From Przewalskia tangutica (Eukaryota; Streptophyta; Magnoliopsida; Solanales; Solanaceae): a stretch of 64,000 bases of DNA. Location: assembly GCA_029844215.1 (NCBI GenBank), contig CM056738.1, positions 62,215,593 to 62,279,592 on the forward strand, given 5' to 3'. Position numbers and translations under genes: made by a program. Within the stretch, counting starts at the first letter, position 1. Each line of letters begins with the position of its first letter. The notes under the pieces were generated by a model. It did not search any database, was not told the DNA's origin, and saw nothing but the letters and a program-made list of their open reading frames with translations. Positions 10,601-23,815 of the stretch are shown piece after piece.

Positions 10601-13600
10601 TATCACGACCCGAACTCGGGCCCGCGACTGGTACCGTACCTGGGCACCCTTACAGGTATACATCAGAGATAATCAGCGGAACATACATGAACTTAACAAG
10701 AAATAAATAACAGCTTAGCCGATAAGGCTACCTCCCGGGATATATATATATAAATCCAAAAGTAGTTACCTCCTTTTTTTTTTTTGCAAAGAGACCCACC
10801 AGATCTGACTACAGACCTCTAAGAGTTTTGACATAACAACTGTGATAGGACAGGTTCCCGCCATACCCCTGAATGTACATAAATCTACAACCTCAGGGAA
10901 CCATACCAAAAGACAAAGCCTCCGGAGAAATGGAGCTTTCCAAGAACTGAACAGTGATCCTAAGAGTGCGGATCATCAAGCTATGTACCTCAACCTGCGG
11001 CATGAACGCAGCCCCCCGAAGGAGGTCAGTACGAAATATGTACCAAGTATGTAAAAATGAAAGTACTGTAATGAAATCATAATAGTCTAAAATAAAGCTG
11101 GAGACATATATGATGACCAAAATAACAGTACACTGTGCCTAGCCGAAGTGAAAGTAATGAAAGTCAGTTTTACATTTTAAAGACTATTTCAACACATGAA
11201 CAATAGTCACACCAGGGCTATAAACACAAGCCCTCAAATATCATCACACAGTCCAGTAAGGGTCTCAAGCCCACAAATATAAAAGCGTGCCCGTGGAATC
11301 CCCCATCACTGTCGACAACCGTAAGTGTAAAATATAACCATAGGACGCGCCCGTGGCATCATACCTCACCGTCGGTGTACACATATACAATACATATATA
11401 TATCTCCTGCCCGTGGAATGCCCCATCACTGCCGACAACTGTAAGTGTAAAATATAACTATGTGACGCGCCCGTGGCATCCTACCTCACTGTCGGCGTAC
11501 ACATATGCAATATACGTATATGTATATATATCTCATGCCCGTGGAATCCCTCATCTCGGGTACATGACTTCATGGAGAGCTAATCCATGGGGTAATAATC
11601 GTATATAACATGCCCGTGGAATCCCTCATCTCGGGTACATGTCTTCATGGAGAGCTAATCCATGGGGTAATAATCGTATATAACATGCCCGTGGAATCCC
11701 TCATCTCGGGTACATGTCTTCATGGAGAGCTAATCCATAGAGTAATAGTACATAACATGGTCGCATGTCCCGGAATCCCTCATCGTATAAGCATGGCCAT
11801 GGGGTAATAATAGCATCCGGGAATTTAACCCGCATCCTGGTTGCATGCCCCGGAATCCCTCATTGTATAAGCATATCCAAGGATCAATCACAATAGAAGC
11901 ATACTCGTGGAATCCTCCGTCACTGTAGGTACGTCCAAGTAAATTAACAACGAGACAGCCGACCCTCCAACTGAGAGTCACGACAGCGTAAAAATATAAT
12001 ACTTGCACTCAAAGGTTATCACAAGCAAGCATAGACAAATTCATAAAATCTTTAGACTTTCATTATCATACAAAGATGAATCTCATTTTGTAAACTCAAG
12101 GAACTTTCGTATTACATAAAAATCCGGGAATTTAACCCAAAGTACTACGTACTTCCATCCTTTTCAAAAGACTCATTTTCATATAAAACCCCAAAATACT
12201 AACACCCGTAGTATCAAGGCATGTCTATTTTTCATATTAAGTTACTAGACCTTTAGGAATTCATTTCAAGACTTTGAAACCAAGTAACTTCCAATTTCAC
12301 AACCTAGGCAACTCATGCCTATCAATCAAAATAGACAACTCTATTAACCTTACATAAAGCCGTTATAACTAACTTTCCATAAAGCTGTTATTACTCTTTA
12401 TGGTTTAGACAAATTCATTCTTTTTATAACCAAGAGACTTATACTTACAAATCAAGTTGCGTAACTTTCAAAATACTTCAAGTCTCTTATCTTTAGTAAT
12501 CAAGAAATCAATACTTTCCAAATCAAGTATTCTATACTTTTAAATCAAGTCATTCATTCCTTTAAGAATCAAGTCCCATAACTTGAAAAGTAAAATCTCT
12601 TAACCTTTTAAGAATTCAAGGTTCATAGTCTTAAAACTTCATAACGTAAACTCTTTAAATTAAGAACAAATACTTTTATGCGTTATGAATAGGTTATACT
12701 CGTTTATAATGATCTTATTAAAGCAGCCATGATCTAGAAAATGTAATACAATTTTGTCTTATCTTAGTTTCTATGCCGATGGAGAATTCTACTCATTTTA
12801 ATTTAATTGATTGTCGATACATTTTATTTTATTAACGCTGCAATGGCTTGTTCGATACTTATTCTCATTCGTGCAGTAAGTTAGCAAAGTCAACTCGACT
12901 CCAAATACTTCCTAACGACTCTTACCAACATCCCCCATAAGACTTGGTAAGAATTTAGGATAACTTAGACATAACTTTTACATAGAGTAAATCAACATAC
13001 ATACCTCTTAACTTCTAAGAGTAGAAGGAATCATGAAATAACACCACATGTATATTTCATACATAGAATCATGCCCAAAAGGAGGAAGAGGTTCACATAC
13101 CTCGCGACGATTATCGACAAGTAGCAAAATGCTCCAAAGTACTTCAACCTTGATAGGTATTCCACCCCTTAAGTAGAATACACTATACGTAGTACTTCAA
13201 TACTATAATGGCCATAATACGTCTATTAACTTCTAGCTTCAAACGTAGAGTATTCTAAGTGTAAAGTCACCAAATTCTACGGAAAATCGGGCAGCACTTC
13301 CTTTGTTTCTACGTACTTTTCCACCTTTTTCAAGGCCCGAATTCAATAACCAAACATGCCACATTTAAGGCTCAACAATGTAGCTAACAAAAGGGGATTA
13401 CACGCCTAATAGGGCGTGTAAAATTCTGCCCCACTATTGATATAAAACTGTCCAATATTTTCAAGCCATAATCGGCTACAATTGTCACAACAATTATCAA
13501 TTTCCTTTCAATTCCTTTTTCAATCCAAGTTGTTATTCCAACATGTTATATACACAATAACAATTACAACAACTATAAATCCTTTCTTCCTTAACATGCG

Positions 13601-14658
13601 ACGATTGTAACTATCGACCAAATTGATTACAACATTAATGGCTAACTTGTCCATTTTCAATTTTAACATGTCGACATGATCCAAATCTTTTTCAAACTTC
13701 ATTCTATATACCACATGTTCATTTCTTAACTACTATAACATGTAATCTTCAATTACATTAAGAAGATGAAGATTTTACCTCAATAAACCCTAATAATGTC
13801 CAAGCGTAAAAGTCGATCCTTAGCAACTTTTAGCTCCTCTTCTTATGTACCAATCCGCTCCAAGCACTCCTTAGAAGCTCATGAAGAACTCCTCTTCAAG
13901 TTCCATCTTCAAAGTTGAAGAACACCTTAGGTTTTCGCCTTGCGACTAACGTAAAAACGTCGTTTTTCCGGGATCTTTCTATTGAGATATCCTTACAATA
14001 CCCCTAGGAACCTAGGGTTAAAGTATTGTGAATAATGAACCACAAATGAAATTTTTTGTGTGAGAGACAAGCACAAAGCCGAGAGCTCCTTTCTCAAGCT
14101 TTACGTTTTTCTCAAATTTTTCTAAGTGTGAAGACTTGTCTTGCACTAGTGTAGTATATATAAAACAATGGAGGGTCAAGATTATAACACTTGTGTGGTC
14201 TTAGATGAAGGGATTTAAATATCAAGCCAAGTGGGCTCTTGACTTAGTCAACAATCTTAAGCTTGAGCTTGCAAAACTTGTTCATCCAAGCTTTGGTCAA
14301 AAGACTTTCTAACCCTTGGCCAATTCAATCAAGCCCATGTGGGGGGGGGGGGGGTGACATGTGTCACCTTCCCATTCGTCCATAAAATTTTGTAACCCTC
14401 GTGGACCTCACAAAACGTAAAATTTCTCGGGTGGGCCCTACGTGACCAAATCTGTAAAATTAATTTCCACAATGATAAATAAATTCCATACTCCTCAAAT
14501 AATGTATTTTGAGAATCTAATTCTCATCAATGAACATTTTTCCTTTCCGAAGTTCGGATGATTTTCCTTCGGAAAAACAATTCTTTCGTACCAATTTTCA
14601 AGTCTTGTGTTCTCGCGTCTATTCTCTTATTCATGTCCTGGAATTACGGGGTGTAACA
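10601..14658 (-). repeat. Element F left LTR (3' LTR)
   Basis: Ends GGGGTGTAACA at 14658. From left to right it holds the conserved terminal hairpins, a T run near 10770, two ~118-bp repeats with CCGTGGAAT and CACTG(C/T)CGACA at 11285-11520, a 75-bp repeat, a long AT-rich stretch, and a G run near 14341. There is no credible gene. Open frames at 11375-12008 arise from the repeats. Confidence 0.9.
11534..11758 (-). repeat. 75-bp tandem repeat, three copies (F left LTR)
   Basis: Copies start at 11534, 11609 and 11684. Each has catgcccgtggaatccctca and tcatggagagctaatccat. The right LTR has the same three copies at 20209, 20284 and 20359, so the array existed before F inserted. Confidence 0.9.
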
Positions 14659-14673
14659 TTCTTCCCCCCTTAG
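14659..14673 (-). promoter_or_regulatory. Polypurine tract of element F
   Basis: The plus strand reads ttcttccccccttag; on the minus strand this is a purine run directly upstream of the 3' LTR start TGTTACACC. It would prime plus-strand synthesis. Confidence 0.85.
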
Positions 14674-14789
14674 AAACATTCGTCCCCGAATGTTCTTTCG
14701 GAGTCCAATCTAATTAGATAGCGACATAGTCTCCTTTTACTACACCCTTCATACAACATATGCCACCCACGACCACATAACAATACTCA

Positions 14790-14962
14790 TACTAAAACGT
14801 CAACCTGAACTCCAAGTGTCGACGTCGGTTATCTGCATAAAGCTTCCGCTGCCTCCGAGCATACTAAAAATATTTCCTGGATAAGCTTCGCCTTATCCAC
14901 AGCCTGCTGAATCAAGTCTGGGCTAATTATCTGAACCTCGCCTACGTGGAACCAACCAATCG
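14790..14962 (-). pseudogene. Integrase C-terminal stub in element F
   Basis: Minus-strand translation gives fragments such as GEVQIISPDLIQQAVDKAK and LGVQVDV, which match the region after the integrase core in this superfamily. It is short and broken, and LINE 1 inserted into it at 14962. It shows that F derives from a pol-bearing ancestor. Confidence 0.65.
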
Positions 14963-15700
14963 TGGAATCCGTGACAAACTTGTTTCCATCTACGGTAGCC
15001 AAGGATTCGCAATTGCCGGATTGGAAAAGTGTTGTACCAATGGTAAATTTGATTCAAGTCTCGTCTATGATATCTTGCGCACTACGCAAGATAAAAAGCC
15101 TTGGATGTCCCAAATTTGGAAAGGGTTCATTCCCCCTAAGTTTTCGTTCACCATGTGGCTTAATTGTAGAAAGCGGCTAGCTACAAAGGACACTCTTTCC
15201 TATCTAAACTTGGAGGATAAGTCTTGCGGGTTCTGCAAGCAAGCTAATGAGACAAGGGAGCACCTCTTCTTTACCTGCCCCTACACCCGCTTGATTTGGA
15301 AGAGCATAAGAGATTGGTTGGGTATTAGGAGAGAAATGACAACTGTTGAAAGTTCTCTCAAGTGGATTAAGAAAGACCACCGCTGGACAAGCATCCGAGC
15401 CAAAGCTACCTTGCTTGCTTTTTGCATAGTAGTCTATGAGATTTGGAGGACAAGAAACACACTACTCTTTGAAGGGACAAGCTTACCGGCAGAAGAGGTC
15501 ATTACAAGGATTAAAACAACATCTTATAGAGTTCTCTATGACTTTATCCCCTCTTGTAATGGCACCTTTGAGTGACCACCCCTCCGTCCGACACTTCTTC
15601 TTTTTATTACGTTGAGGATTGAGAACCCTCAATGACTGATTGTAGCCACTTTTCTTTCCGTTATTAGTAATAATATTTGCATTTACCTAAAAAAAAAAAA
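14963..15700 (+). mobile_element. LINE 1: 5'-truncated L1-type retrotransposon
   Basis: A 738-bp plus-strand insertion in the F internal region. It ends in the poly(A) tail ...tttacctaaaaaaaaaaaa and is flanked by at least CAATCG (14957-14962 and 15701-15706). Only the end of ORF2 and the 3' UTR remain, as expected from aborted target-primed reverse transcription. It is the same family as LINE 2, with the same 3' end gtaataatatttgcatttac. Confidence 0.9.
14964..15575 (+). pseudogene. LINE ORF2 C-terminus with zf-RVT zinc finger
   Basis: An open frame of about 200 codons. It contains KPWMSQIWKGFIPPKFSF, then the zinc-finger segment CGFCKQANETREHLFF with its closing CPY (C-x2-C-x6-H-x4-C), then FCIVVYEIWRTRN. 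This is the zf-RVT region that follows reverse transcriptase in plant LINEs. The frame is intact to its stop, but endonuclease and RT are missing, so it is a dead fragment. The first six codons of the longest open frame belong to the host element. Confidence 0.9.
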
Positions 15701-15706
15701 CAATCG

Positions 15707-16784
15707 ACGATTCTACACTTTCTTACTGGTTGTATTCTTTCCGTACTTCCAACTTACACTAGCATACTTACATAACCTCCATACCGATTCTGGCCTCCAA
15801 TATTTGGAGTCACTCTATTAAACAATATAAGGCCATTTCTGGCTCTCACTACCTAGTTCCGGTGGAACGCGTCCACGAACCCGTAAAATAATTAACTAGA
15901 CTTGGGCCTTGCACCCTCGTGACCCTGTCACGTAGCAGAACTACTACAAACTGATCCCACTCCATTTCAGGCTATCGGGCGACCCGTAATAGGTCCTCAA
16001 CCCGACCCACCATCACACTTATCTCTTACCCTTAGTCTGAATAAAATCTTATTGCCCGAGAAGGCCTTATATACCTAAGGTCTCGACGGTTATCAATATT
16101 CTTAGGTTCGCAAATTTCCATGCACCAAGCCTACCTTATCAGTCCTCCCGAAAATGGGTAAAATTACTTCTCGTAATACCATAACCATGTTGTCTTGATC
16201 ACCACAACCATTACTTACTCCATACGGATCTCATCCGTACAATTCTCTTAAGCCTACCACGCAGCTTAATCTATTAACATGGCATTCCGTTAGGTTCCTT
16301 AACATGACTTCTTAAGGGTTCACCACCGTATCAGACAGCTTACCATTTCCCAATAATCTAAAAATAAAACATAAGACCTTGGCGAGAATTCATTAACTGT
16401 TTCATACCATCCCGGTATCTATTTAGTCCTTACCAAATCCTGGTAATCTAAAATCATTCTAGGTAACACGCGTCTGACCCTCATACATAACTCCGTATAG
16501 ATATATGTCATAATACCAACTATACTACAATTATTACCAACCTGGATACACAATCCACATAATCCTTCATGGGTCACTGCTGCCTTTCTCATAGCTGCAA
16601 TCAACATAACTCGTTAGGGAGAGACGACCCTAACAACACAGCTCTATCGCACGATCTTAGAGTGAGAAGAATGGAAACCAATCTGAAATGTCCTGCAGCC
16701 TCCTGATTATAGATGTGGTGCACAACACACCGATAATAAAGACTCTACTAGACACGGTCTGTAGACACTTTCCGAGGACTAACT
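15707..16784 (-). other. Element F leader region without gag
   Basis: About 1.1 kb between LINE 1 and the PBS. Motifs such as gacttgggccttgcaccctc recur in the internal regions of D, E and C. No zinc knuckle, MPP start or other gag motif survives. The open frame at 16419-16607 has no recognisable feature. Confidence 0.6.
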
Positions 16785-16796
16785 GCTCTGATACCA
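16785..16796 (-). promoter_or_regulatory. Primer binding site of element F
   Basis: Perfect TGGTATCAGAGC on the minus strand, four bases from the 5' LTR terminus at 16801. Confidence 0.92.
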
Positions 16797-16800
16797 CTTT

Positions 16801-17706
16801 TGTCACGACCCAACCCCGGGCCCGCGACTGGTGCACTACGTGGGCACCCTTACAGGTATACATCAGAGATAATCAGCGGAACATACATGAAATTAACAAG
16901 AAATAAATAACATGTTAGCCGATAAGGCTACCTCCTGGGATATATATATATAAATCCAAAAGCAGTTACCTCCTTTTTTTTTTTTTTTCAAAGCGACCCA
17001 CCAGATATGACTACAGACCTCTAAGAGTTTTGACATAACAACTGTGACGGGACAGGGCCCCGCCATACTCCTGAATGTACATAAATCTACAACCTCAGGG
17101 AACCGTACCAAAAGACAAAGCCTCCGGAGAAATGAAGCTTTCCAAGAACTGAACAGTGATCCTAAGAGTGCAGATCAGCAAGCTATGTACCTCAACCTGC
17201 GGCATGAACGCAGCCTCCCGAATGAGGTCAGTACGAAATATGTACCAAGTATGTAAAACGGAAAGTACTGTAATGAAATCATAATAGTCTAAAATAAAGC
17301 TGGAGACATGTATGATGATCAAAATATCAGTACACTGTGCCTTGCCGAAGTGAAAGTAATGAAAGCCAGTTTTACCTTTTAAAGACTATTTCAACACATG
17401 AACAATAGTCACACCAGGGCTATAAACACAAGCCCTCAAATATCATCACACAGTCCAGTAAGGGTCTCAAGCCCACAAATATCAAAGCGTGCCCGTGGAA
17501 TCCCCCATCACTGCCGACAGCCGTAAGTGTAAAATATAACCATAGGACACGCCCGTGGCATCCTACCTCACTGTCGGCGTACACATATACAATAAATATA
17601 TATCTCCTGCCCGTGGAATCCCCCATCACTGCCGACAACCGTAAGTGTAAAATATAACCATGTGACACGCCCGTGGCATCCTACCTCACTGTCGGCTTAC
17701 ACGTAT
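16801..17706 (-). repeat. Element F right LTR (5' LTR), first part
   Basis: Starts TGTCACGACCCAACCCC and matches 10601-11510 throughout, including a T run near 16975 and the ~118-bp repeats at 17485-17700. It is interrupted by LINE 2 near 17706 and resumes near 20172. Confidence 0.9.
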
Positions 17707-20171
17707 TTCTTTTTTAGGTAAATGCAAATATTATTACTAATAACGAAAAAGAAGTGGCTACAATCAGTCGTTGATGTATCTCAAGCCTCAACGTAATGCA
17801 AACAAGAAGTGATAGAGGGGAGGGGTGGTCACTCAAAAGGTGTCATTACAAGAGGGGATAAAATCATAGAGAACTCTATAAGATGTTGTTTTGATTCTTG
17901 CAATGACCTCTTCTGCCGGAAAGCTTGTGCCTTCAAAGAGCATTGTGTTTCTTGCCCCCCAAATCTCATAAACCATTATGCAAAAAGTAAGCAAAATAGC
18001 TTTGGCTCGGATGCTTGTCCCGCGGTGTTCTTTCTTAATCCATTTAAGGGAGCTTTCAACAGTTGTCATCTCTCTTTTAATACCCAACCAATCTTTTATG
18101 CTCTTCCAAATCATGTGTCTATAGGGGCAGGCAAAGAAGAGGTGTTCCCTTGTTTCATTAGCTTGCTTGCAGAATCCGCAAGATTTATCCTCCAAGTTGA
18201 GAAATGATAGAGTATCCTTTGTAGCTAACCGCTTTCTGCAATTTAGCCACATAGTAAAAGAGAATTTGGGAGGAATGAAGCCTTTCCAAATTTGTGACAT
18301 CCAAGGCTTTTTAGCTTGCGGAGTGCGCAAGATATCATACACGAGGCTTGAATCAAATATACCGTTGGCACAACATTTTGTAAAGCCGTCAATAGCATCA
18401 CCATGGCTACCAAAGATAGAAACAAATTTGTCGCGAATCCCACAAATCTTTTTGAATAAGGGGGAGTCCCTAGGACGTACCTCATAGTCCCAAATTGTAA
18501 TACCTCTCAAATAGTGGCTATTGATCCATTGGACCCAAAGAGAATCAGCTTCCGTGTGAGTTTGCCAAATCGTCCTGGATAGCAAGGCATGATTCCATTC
18601 CTTGATGTTCATAAGACCCAAGCCACCTTCAGTTTGAGGCAAGCAAATGATATCCCAAGCAACTCTTGGTGGTTTCCCACCCCATAAGAACTGAATACAA
18701 GCAGACCGTACCTTGTTGATAATAGTGGCCGGGATAGGAAGTGCCCGGAACCAAAAGCTCTCAACCCTCGACAACCGACTGATTAGTTCCGACTTACCGT
18801 AGGAAAGGGTGTGATGCCCCCATTTCTGAATGTAATTCGAAATAGCACCAGTGAATGGGGCAAATTGATCCACCGAGACTGAAATTGGGGACAAAGGGAT
18901 CCCCAAGTATCGTACCGGAAAGCTTCCAATGGCGAAACCCACTGACAAAATCAAGTCCCGGCGTAGAATGCATTCCCGCTAAGTAGACAGGATTTAGCGG
19001 GGTTAAGAGTTAATCCGAGGCAGCCTCCAACTCTTCCGGATAATTCATAAGAATCCCAAGAAGATATATCTCCTTTGGCAAAAGCATGAGGTCATCCGCG
19101 AATGCGGATGAGTAATGCCCAATTTCTTACACTTTGGAAAATATGAGAAAGCTCTTGCCTCAGCCTTCATTTTAAGCAGCCTTGAGAGGTATTCCATGCA
19201 CAAGATAAAGAGAGTGGGGGACATAGGATCACCTTGTCTTAGGCCGCGCTTTCCTTTGAAGTATCCATGTAGCTCACCATTGATAGAAAGGGAGAAGGAG
19301 GTTGAGCTAACACATTCCATGATCCATCTTGTAAATCTGCGGAAATTTTAGACTTCTTAGTACCAATTCGAGGAAGCTCGAGATGTCGAATGTTTCTGAA
19401 AGGTCCACCATAAGCATACATCTTGGTGAGACTCTGGCTCTATTAAATCCTCTCACAAGATCTTGTGCCACATATACGTTGTCCATCATGTTTCTTACTT
19501 TCACAAAAGCCCCTTGGGATTTGTCAATGAGAGAAGGAAGGATCAATGCCATTCTATTAGCAAGAATCTTTGTGATGATCTTATAGATCACATTAGTCAA
19601 TCCAATTGGCCTGAAATCATTTACCTTGGGATCATGATCAGTCTTTGGTAGCAGGGTAATGATGGTATGATTTACCTGCTTCAAAAGAACCCCAGTAGAG
19701 AAGAACTCTTGGACACATCTTACAACATCATGGCCCACATCTTTCCATCTATTCTTGAAGAAGGCAACCGTATAACCATCTGGTCCAGGTGCCTTGTCAT
19801 TGCCTATATCAGAGAGAGCTTCCCAAATCTCCTTTGGGGTGATGAAATGCAAAAGCTGTAATCTCTCTTCTTCACTCAGCTTTGGGCCATAGTTGAACAC
19901 TTCAGGATCAAAGTTGGTAGTGGGTCGGGAAGTACCTAATAGATCTTTGTAAAATTCAACAAGCAACTTCCTAACTTCTTCTGGTGATGTAGTGATAGTA
20001 CCATTAGCTTTAACAAGAAAGTTAATGGAGTTCCTGACATTACTCCTTTTGATCAAGCTATGAAAGTATTTGGAACATCTATCACTTCCAATCAAGTGTT
20101 TCTGTCTTGACTTCTGCCTTATGAAGTGTCTTTCAGCTTCCAGTAAGGTGTTTGCTCTAGCTCTTGAGGAC
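17707..20171 (-). mobile_element. LINE 2: 5'-truncated L1-type retrotransposon
   Basis: About 2.47 kb on the minus strand inside the F right LTR. Its A-rich tail is at the left (plus strand ttcttttttagg at 17707). The 5' end is cut between the endonuclease and RT regions near 20171, so ORF1 and endonuclease are missing. The target is an AT repeat, and I could not define a clean duplication. Compared with LINE 1 it is in the opposite orientation and keeps the whole RT region. Confidence 0.88.
17833..20171 (-). pseudogene. LINE ORF2 relic: reverse transcriptase plus zf-RVT
   Basis: Read from right to left. RT begins after the truncation with KYFHSLIKRSN, then NDKAPGPDGYTVAFF, FRPIGLTNVIYKIITK and, after a frameshift near 19315, GLRQGDPMSPTLFILCMEYL. 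The catalytic FADD is at 19091-19102 but in a different frame from the segment before it. A further shift leads into the long C-terminal frame (17833-18954) with VRYLGIPLSPISVSVDQF, WGGKPPRVAWDIICLPQ and the zinc finger CGFCKQANETREHLFF...CPY. It would have produced the polymerase that copies LINE RNA at the target site. At least two frameshifts and the lost endonuclease make it inactive. Confidence 0.92.
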
Positions 20172-23100
20172 TTATATATATGCAATATATATATATATAT
20201 ATATATCTCATGCCCGTGGAATCCCTCATCTCGGGTACATGACTTCATGGAGAGCTAATCCATGGGGTAATAATCGTATATAACATGCCCGTGGAATCCC
20301 TCATCTCGGGTACATGTCTTCATGGAGAGCTAATCCATGGGGTAATAATCGTATATAACATGCCCGTGGAATTCCTCATCTCGGGTACATGTCTTCATGG
20401 AGAGCTAATCCATGAAGTAATAGTACATAACATGGTCGCATGCCCCGGAATCCCTCATCGTATAAGCATGACCATGGGGTAATAATAGCATCCGGGAATT
20501 TAACCCGCATCCTGGTTGCATGCCCCGGAATCCCTCATCGTATAAGCATGCCCAAGGATCAATCACAATGTAAGCATACCCGTGGAATCCTCCATCACTG
20601 TAGGTACGTCCAAGTAAATTCACAACGAGACAGCCGACCCTCCAACTGAGAGTCACGACAGCGTAAAAATATAATACTTGCACTCAAAGGCTATCACAAG
20701 CAAGCATAGACAAATTCATAAAATCTTTAGACTTTCATTAACATACAAAGATGAATCTCATTTTGTAAACTCAAGGCACTTTCGTATTACATAAAAATCC
20801 GGGAATTTAACCCAAAGTACTACGTACTTCCATTCTTTTCAAAAGACTCATTTTCATATAAAACCCCAAATACTAACAACCGTAGCATCAAGGCATGTCT
20901 ATTTTTCAAATTAAGTTACTAGACCTTTAGGAATTCATTTCAAGACTTTGAAACCAAGTAACTTCCAATTTCACAACCTAGGCAACTCATGCCTATCAAT
21001 CAAAATAGACAACTCTATTAACCTTACATAAAGCCGTTATAACTAACTTCCCATAAAGCCGTTATAACTCTTTATGGTTTAGACAAATTCATTCTTTTTA
21101 TAACCAAGAGACTTATACTTACAAATCAAGTTGCGTAACTTTCAAAATACTTCAAGTCTCTTATCTTTAGTAATCAAGAAATCAATACTTTCCAAATCAA
21201 GTCATTCCTTCCTTTAAGAATCAAGTCCCATAACTTGAAAAAAAAAATCTCTTAACCTTTTAAGAATTCAAGGTTCATAGTCTTAAAACTTCATAACGTA
21301 AACTCTTTAAATTAAGAACATATACTTTTATGCGTTGTGAATAGGTTATACTCGTTTATAATGATCTTATTAAAGCAGCCATGATCTAGAAAATGTAATA
21401 CAATTTTGTCTTATCTTAGTTTCTATGCAGATGGAGAATTCTACTCATTTTAATTTAATTGATTGTTGATACATTTTCTTTATAACGCTGCAATGGCTTG
21501 TTCGATACTTATTCTCATTCGTGCAGTAAGTTAGCAAAGTCAACTCGACTCCAAATACTTCCTAATGACACTTACCAACATCCCCCATAAGACTTGGTAA
21601 GAACTTAGGATAACTTAGACATAACTTTTACATAGAGTAAATCAACATACATACCTCTTAACTTCTAAGAGTAGAAGGAATCATGAAATAACACCACATG
21701 TATATTTCATACATAGAATCATGCCCAAAAGGAGGAAGAGGTTCACATACCTCGCGATGATTATCGACAAGTAGCAAAATGCTCCAAAGTACTTCAACCT
21801 TGATAGTTATTCCATCCCTTAAGTAGAATACACTATATGTAGTACTTCAATCCTATAATGGCCATAATACGTCTATTAACTTCTAGCTTCAAACGTAGAA
21901 TATTCTAAGTGTAAAGTCACCAAATTCTACGGAAAATCGGACAGCATTTCCTTTGTTTCTACGTACTTTTTCACCTTTTTCAAGGCCCGAATTCAATAAC
22001 CAAACATGCCACATTTAAGGCTCAACAATGTAGCTAACAAAAGGGGATTACACGCCTAATAGGACGTGTAAAATTCTGCCCCACTATTGATATAAAACTG
22101 TCCAATATTTCCAAGCCATAATCGGCTACCATTGTCACAACAATTATCAATTTCCTTTCAATTCCTTTTTCAATCCAAGTTGTTATCCAACATGTTATAT
22201 ACACAATAACAATTACAACAACTATAAATCCTTTCTTCCTTAATATGCGACGATTGTAACTATCGACCAAATTGATTACAACATTAATGGCTAACTTGTC
22301 CATTTTCGGTTTTAACATGTCGACATGATCCAAATCTTTTTCAAACTTCATTCTATATACCACATGCTCATTTCTTAACTACTATAACATGTAATCTTCA
22401 ATTACATTAAGAAGATGGAGATTTTACCTCAATAAGCCCTAATAATGTCCAAGCGTAAAACTCGATCCTTAGCAACTTTTAGCTCCTCTTATTATGTTCC
22501 AATCCGCTCCAAGCACTCCTTAGAAGCTCATGAAGAACTCCTCTTCAAGTTCCATCTTCAAAGTTGAAGAACACCTTAGGTTTTCGCCTTGCGACTAACG
22601 TAAAGACGTCGTTTTTCCGGGATCTTTCTATTGAGATATCCTTACAATACCCCTAGGAACCTTTGGTTAAAGTCTTGTGAATAATGAACCACAAATGAAA
22701 TTTTTTGTGTGAGAGACAAGCACAAAGCCGAGAGCTCCTTTCTCAAGATCTAAGTTTTTCTCAAATTTTTCTAAGTGTGAAGACTTGTCTTGCACTAGTG
22801 TAGTATATATAAAACAATGGAGGATCAATATTATAACACTTGTGTGGTCTTAGATGAAGTGATTTAAATATCAAGCCAAGTGGACTCTTGACTTAGTCAA
22901 CAATCTCAAGCTTGAGCTTGCAAGACTTGTTCATCCAAGCTTTGGTCAAAAGACCTTATAACCCTTGGCCAATTAGATCAATCCCATGTGGGGGGTGACA
23001 CGTGTCGTCCTCCCATTCGTCCATAAAATTTTGTAACCCTCGTAGGCCCCACAATACGTAAAATTTCTCGGGTCGGCCCTACTTGACCAAATCCGTAAAA

Positions 23101-23303
23101 TAAATTTCCACAATGATAAATAAATTCCATACTCCTCAAATAATGTATTCTGAGAATCTAATTCTCATCAATGAACATTTTTCCTTTCCGAATTTCGGAA
23201 GATTTTCCTTCGGAAAAACAATTCTTTCTTTCGTACCAATTTTCAAGTCTTGTGTTCTCGCGTCTATTCTCTTATTCATGTCCTGGAATTACGGGGTGTA
23301 ACA
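20172..23303 (-). repeat. Element F right LTR, second part
   Basis: Resumes within an AT run, carries the 75-bp repeat (20209-20433), and matches the left LTR to its end GGGGTGTAACA at 23303. The second TSD copy GGAGC follows. The G run of the left LTR is only six bases here, near 22990. Confidence 0.9.
20209..20433 (-). repeat. 75-bp tandem repeat, three copies (F right LTR)
   Basis: Same unit and copy number as 11534-11758. Confidence 0.9.
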
Positions 23304-23607
23304 GGAGCTATCTCAACAGCTGAGCAAAGATCCTAAGCATGCGGATCAACAAACTGAGTACCTACACCTGCGGGCATGAATGCAGCCCCCCGGAGAAGGG
23401 GTTCAGTACAACAGGTATCAAGTATGTAAACATAAAGTACAGTAAATAATATCATAACTGGCCAAAGATTAGAGGGACAAGTATGAAAATCATATACCAG
23501 ATCCAACCGCGCCATATAACATAAAAGCCAACTGTACCTTTTCAAAATATAAAAGTTATGTCCTAATCAGGGACACCTGCCCTCAGAACCATTATGCATT
23601 TCCTATT

Positions 23608-23815
23608 CATGGGACTCGAACCCGCATCATGGAGAGCTAGTCCATGGAATAATATAATATCATGGGACTCGAACCCGCATCATGGAAGCATGTCCATGTA
23701 ATAATATAATATCATGGGACTCGAAACCGCATCATGAAAGCATGTCCATGGAATAATATAATATCATGAGACTCGAACCCGCATCATGGAAGCATGTCCA
23801 TGGAATAATACACAT
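23608..23815 (-). repeat. 52-53-bp tandem repeat, four copies (unit 3)
   Basis: Same repeat as at 6515 and 8706. One copy is mutated to gggactcgaaacc. Confidence 0.85.

Larger units (their letters stand above)
10601..23303 (-). mobile_element. Element F: LARD-like LTR retrotransposon carrying two LINE insertions
   Basis: Flanked by a perfect 5-bp duplication GGAGC (10596-10600 and 23304-23308). Left LTR 10601-14658, internal region 14659-16800, right LTR 16801-23303 including a LINE. Without the LINE the right LTR is about 4038 bp against 4058 bp on the left. On the minus strand the PBS lies next to the right LTR and the PPT next to the left LTR. The internal region (2142 bp, of which 738 bp is a LINE) has no gag open frame and only an integrase stub, so the element is non-autonomous. 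The outer terminus has mutated from TGTCACG to TATCACG. Confidence 0.92.
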
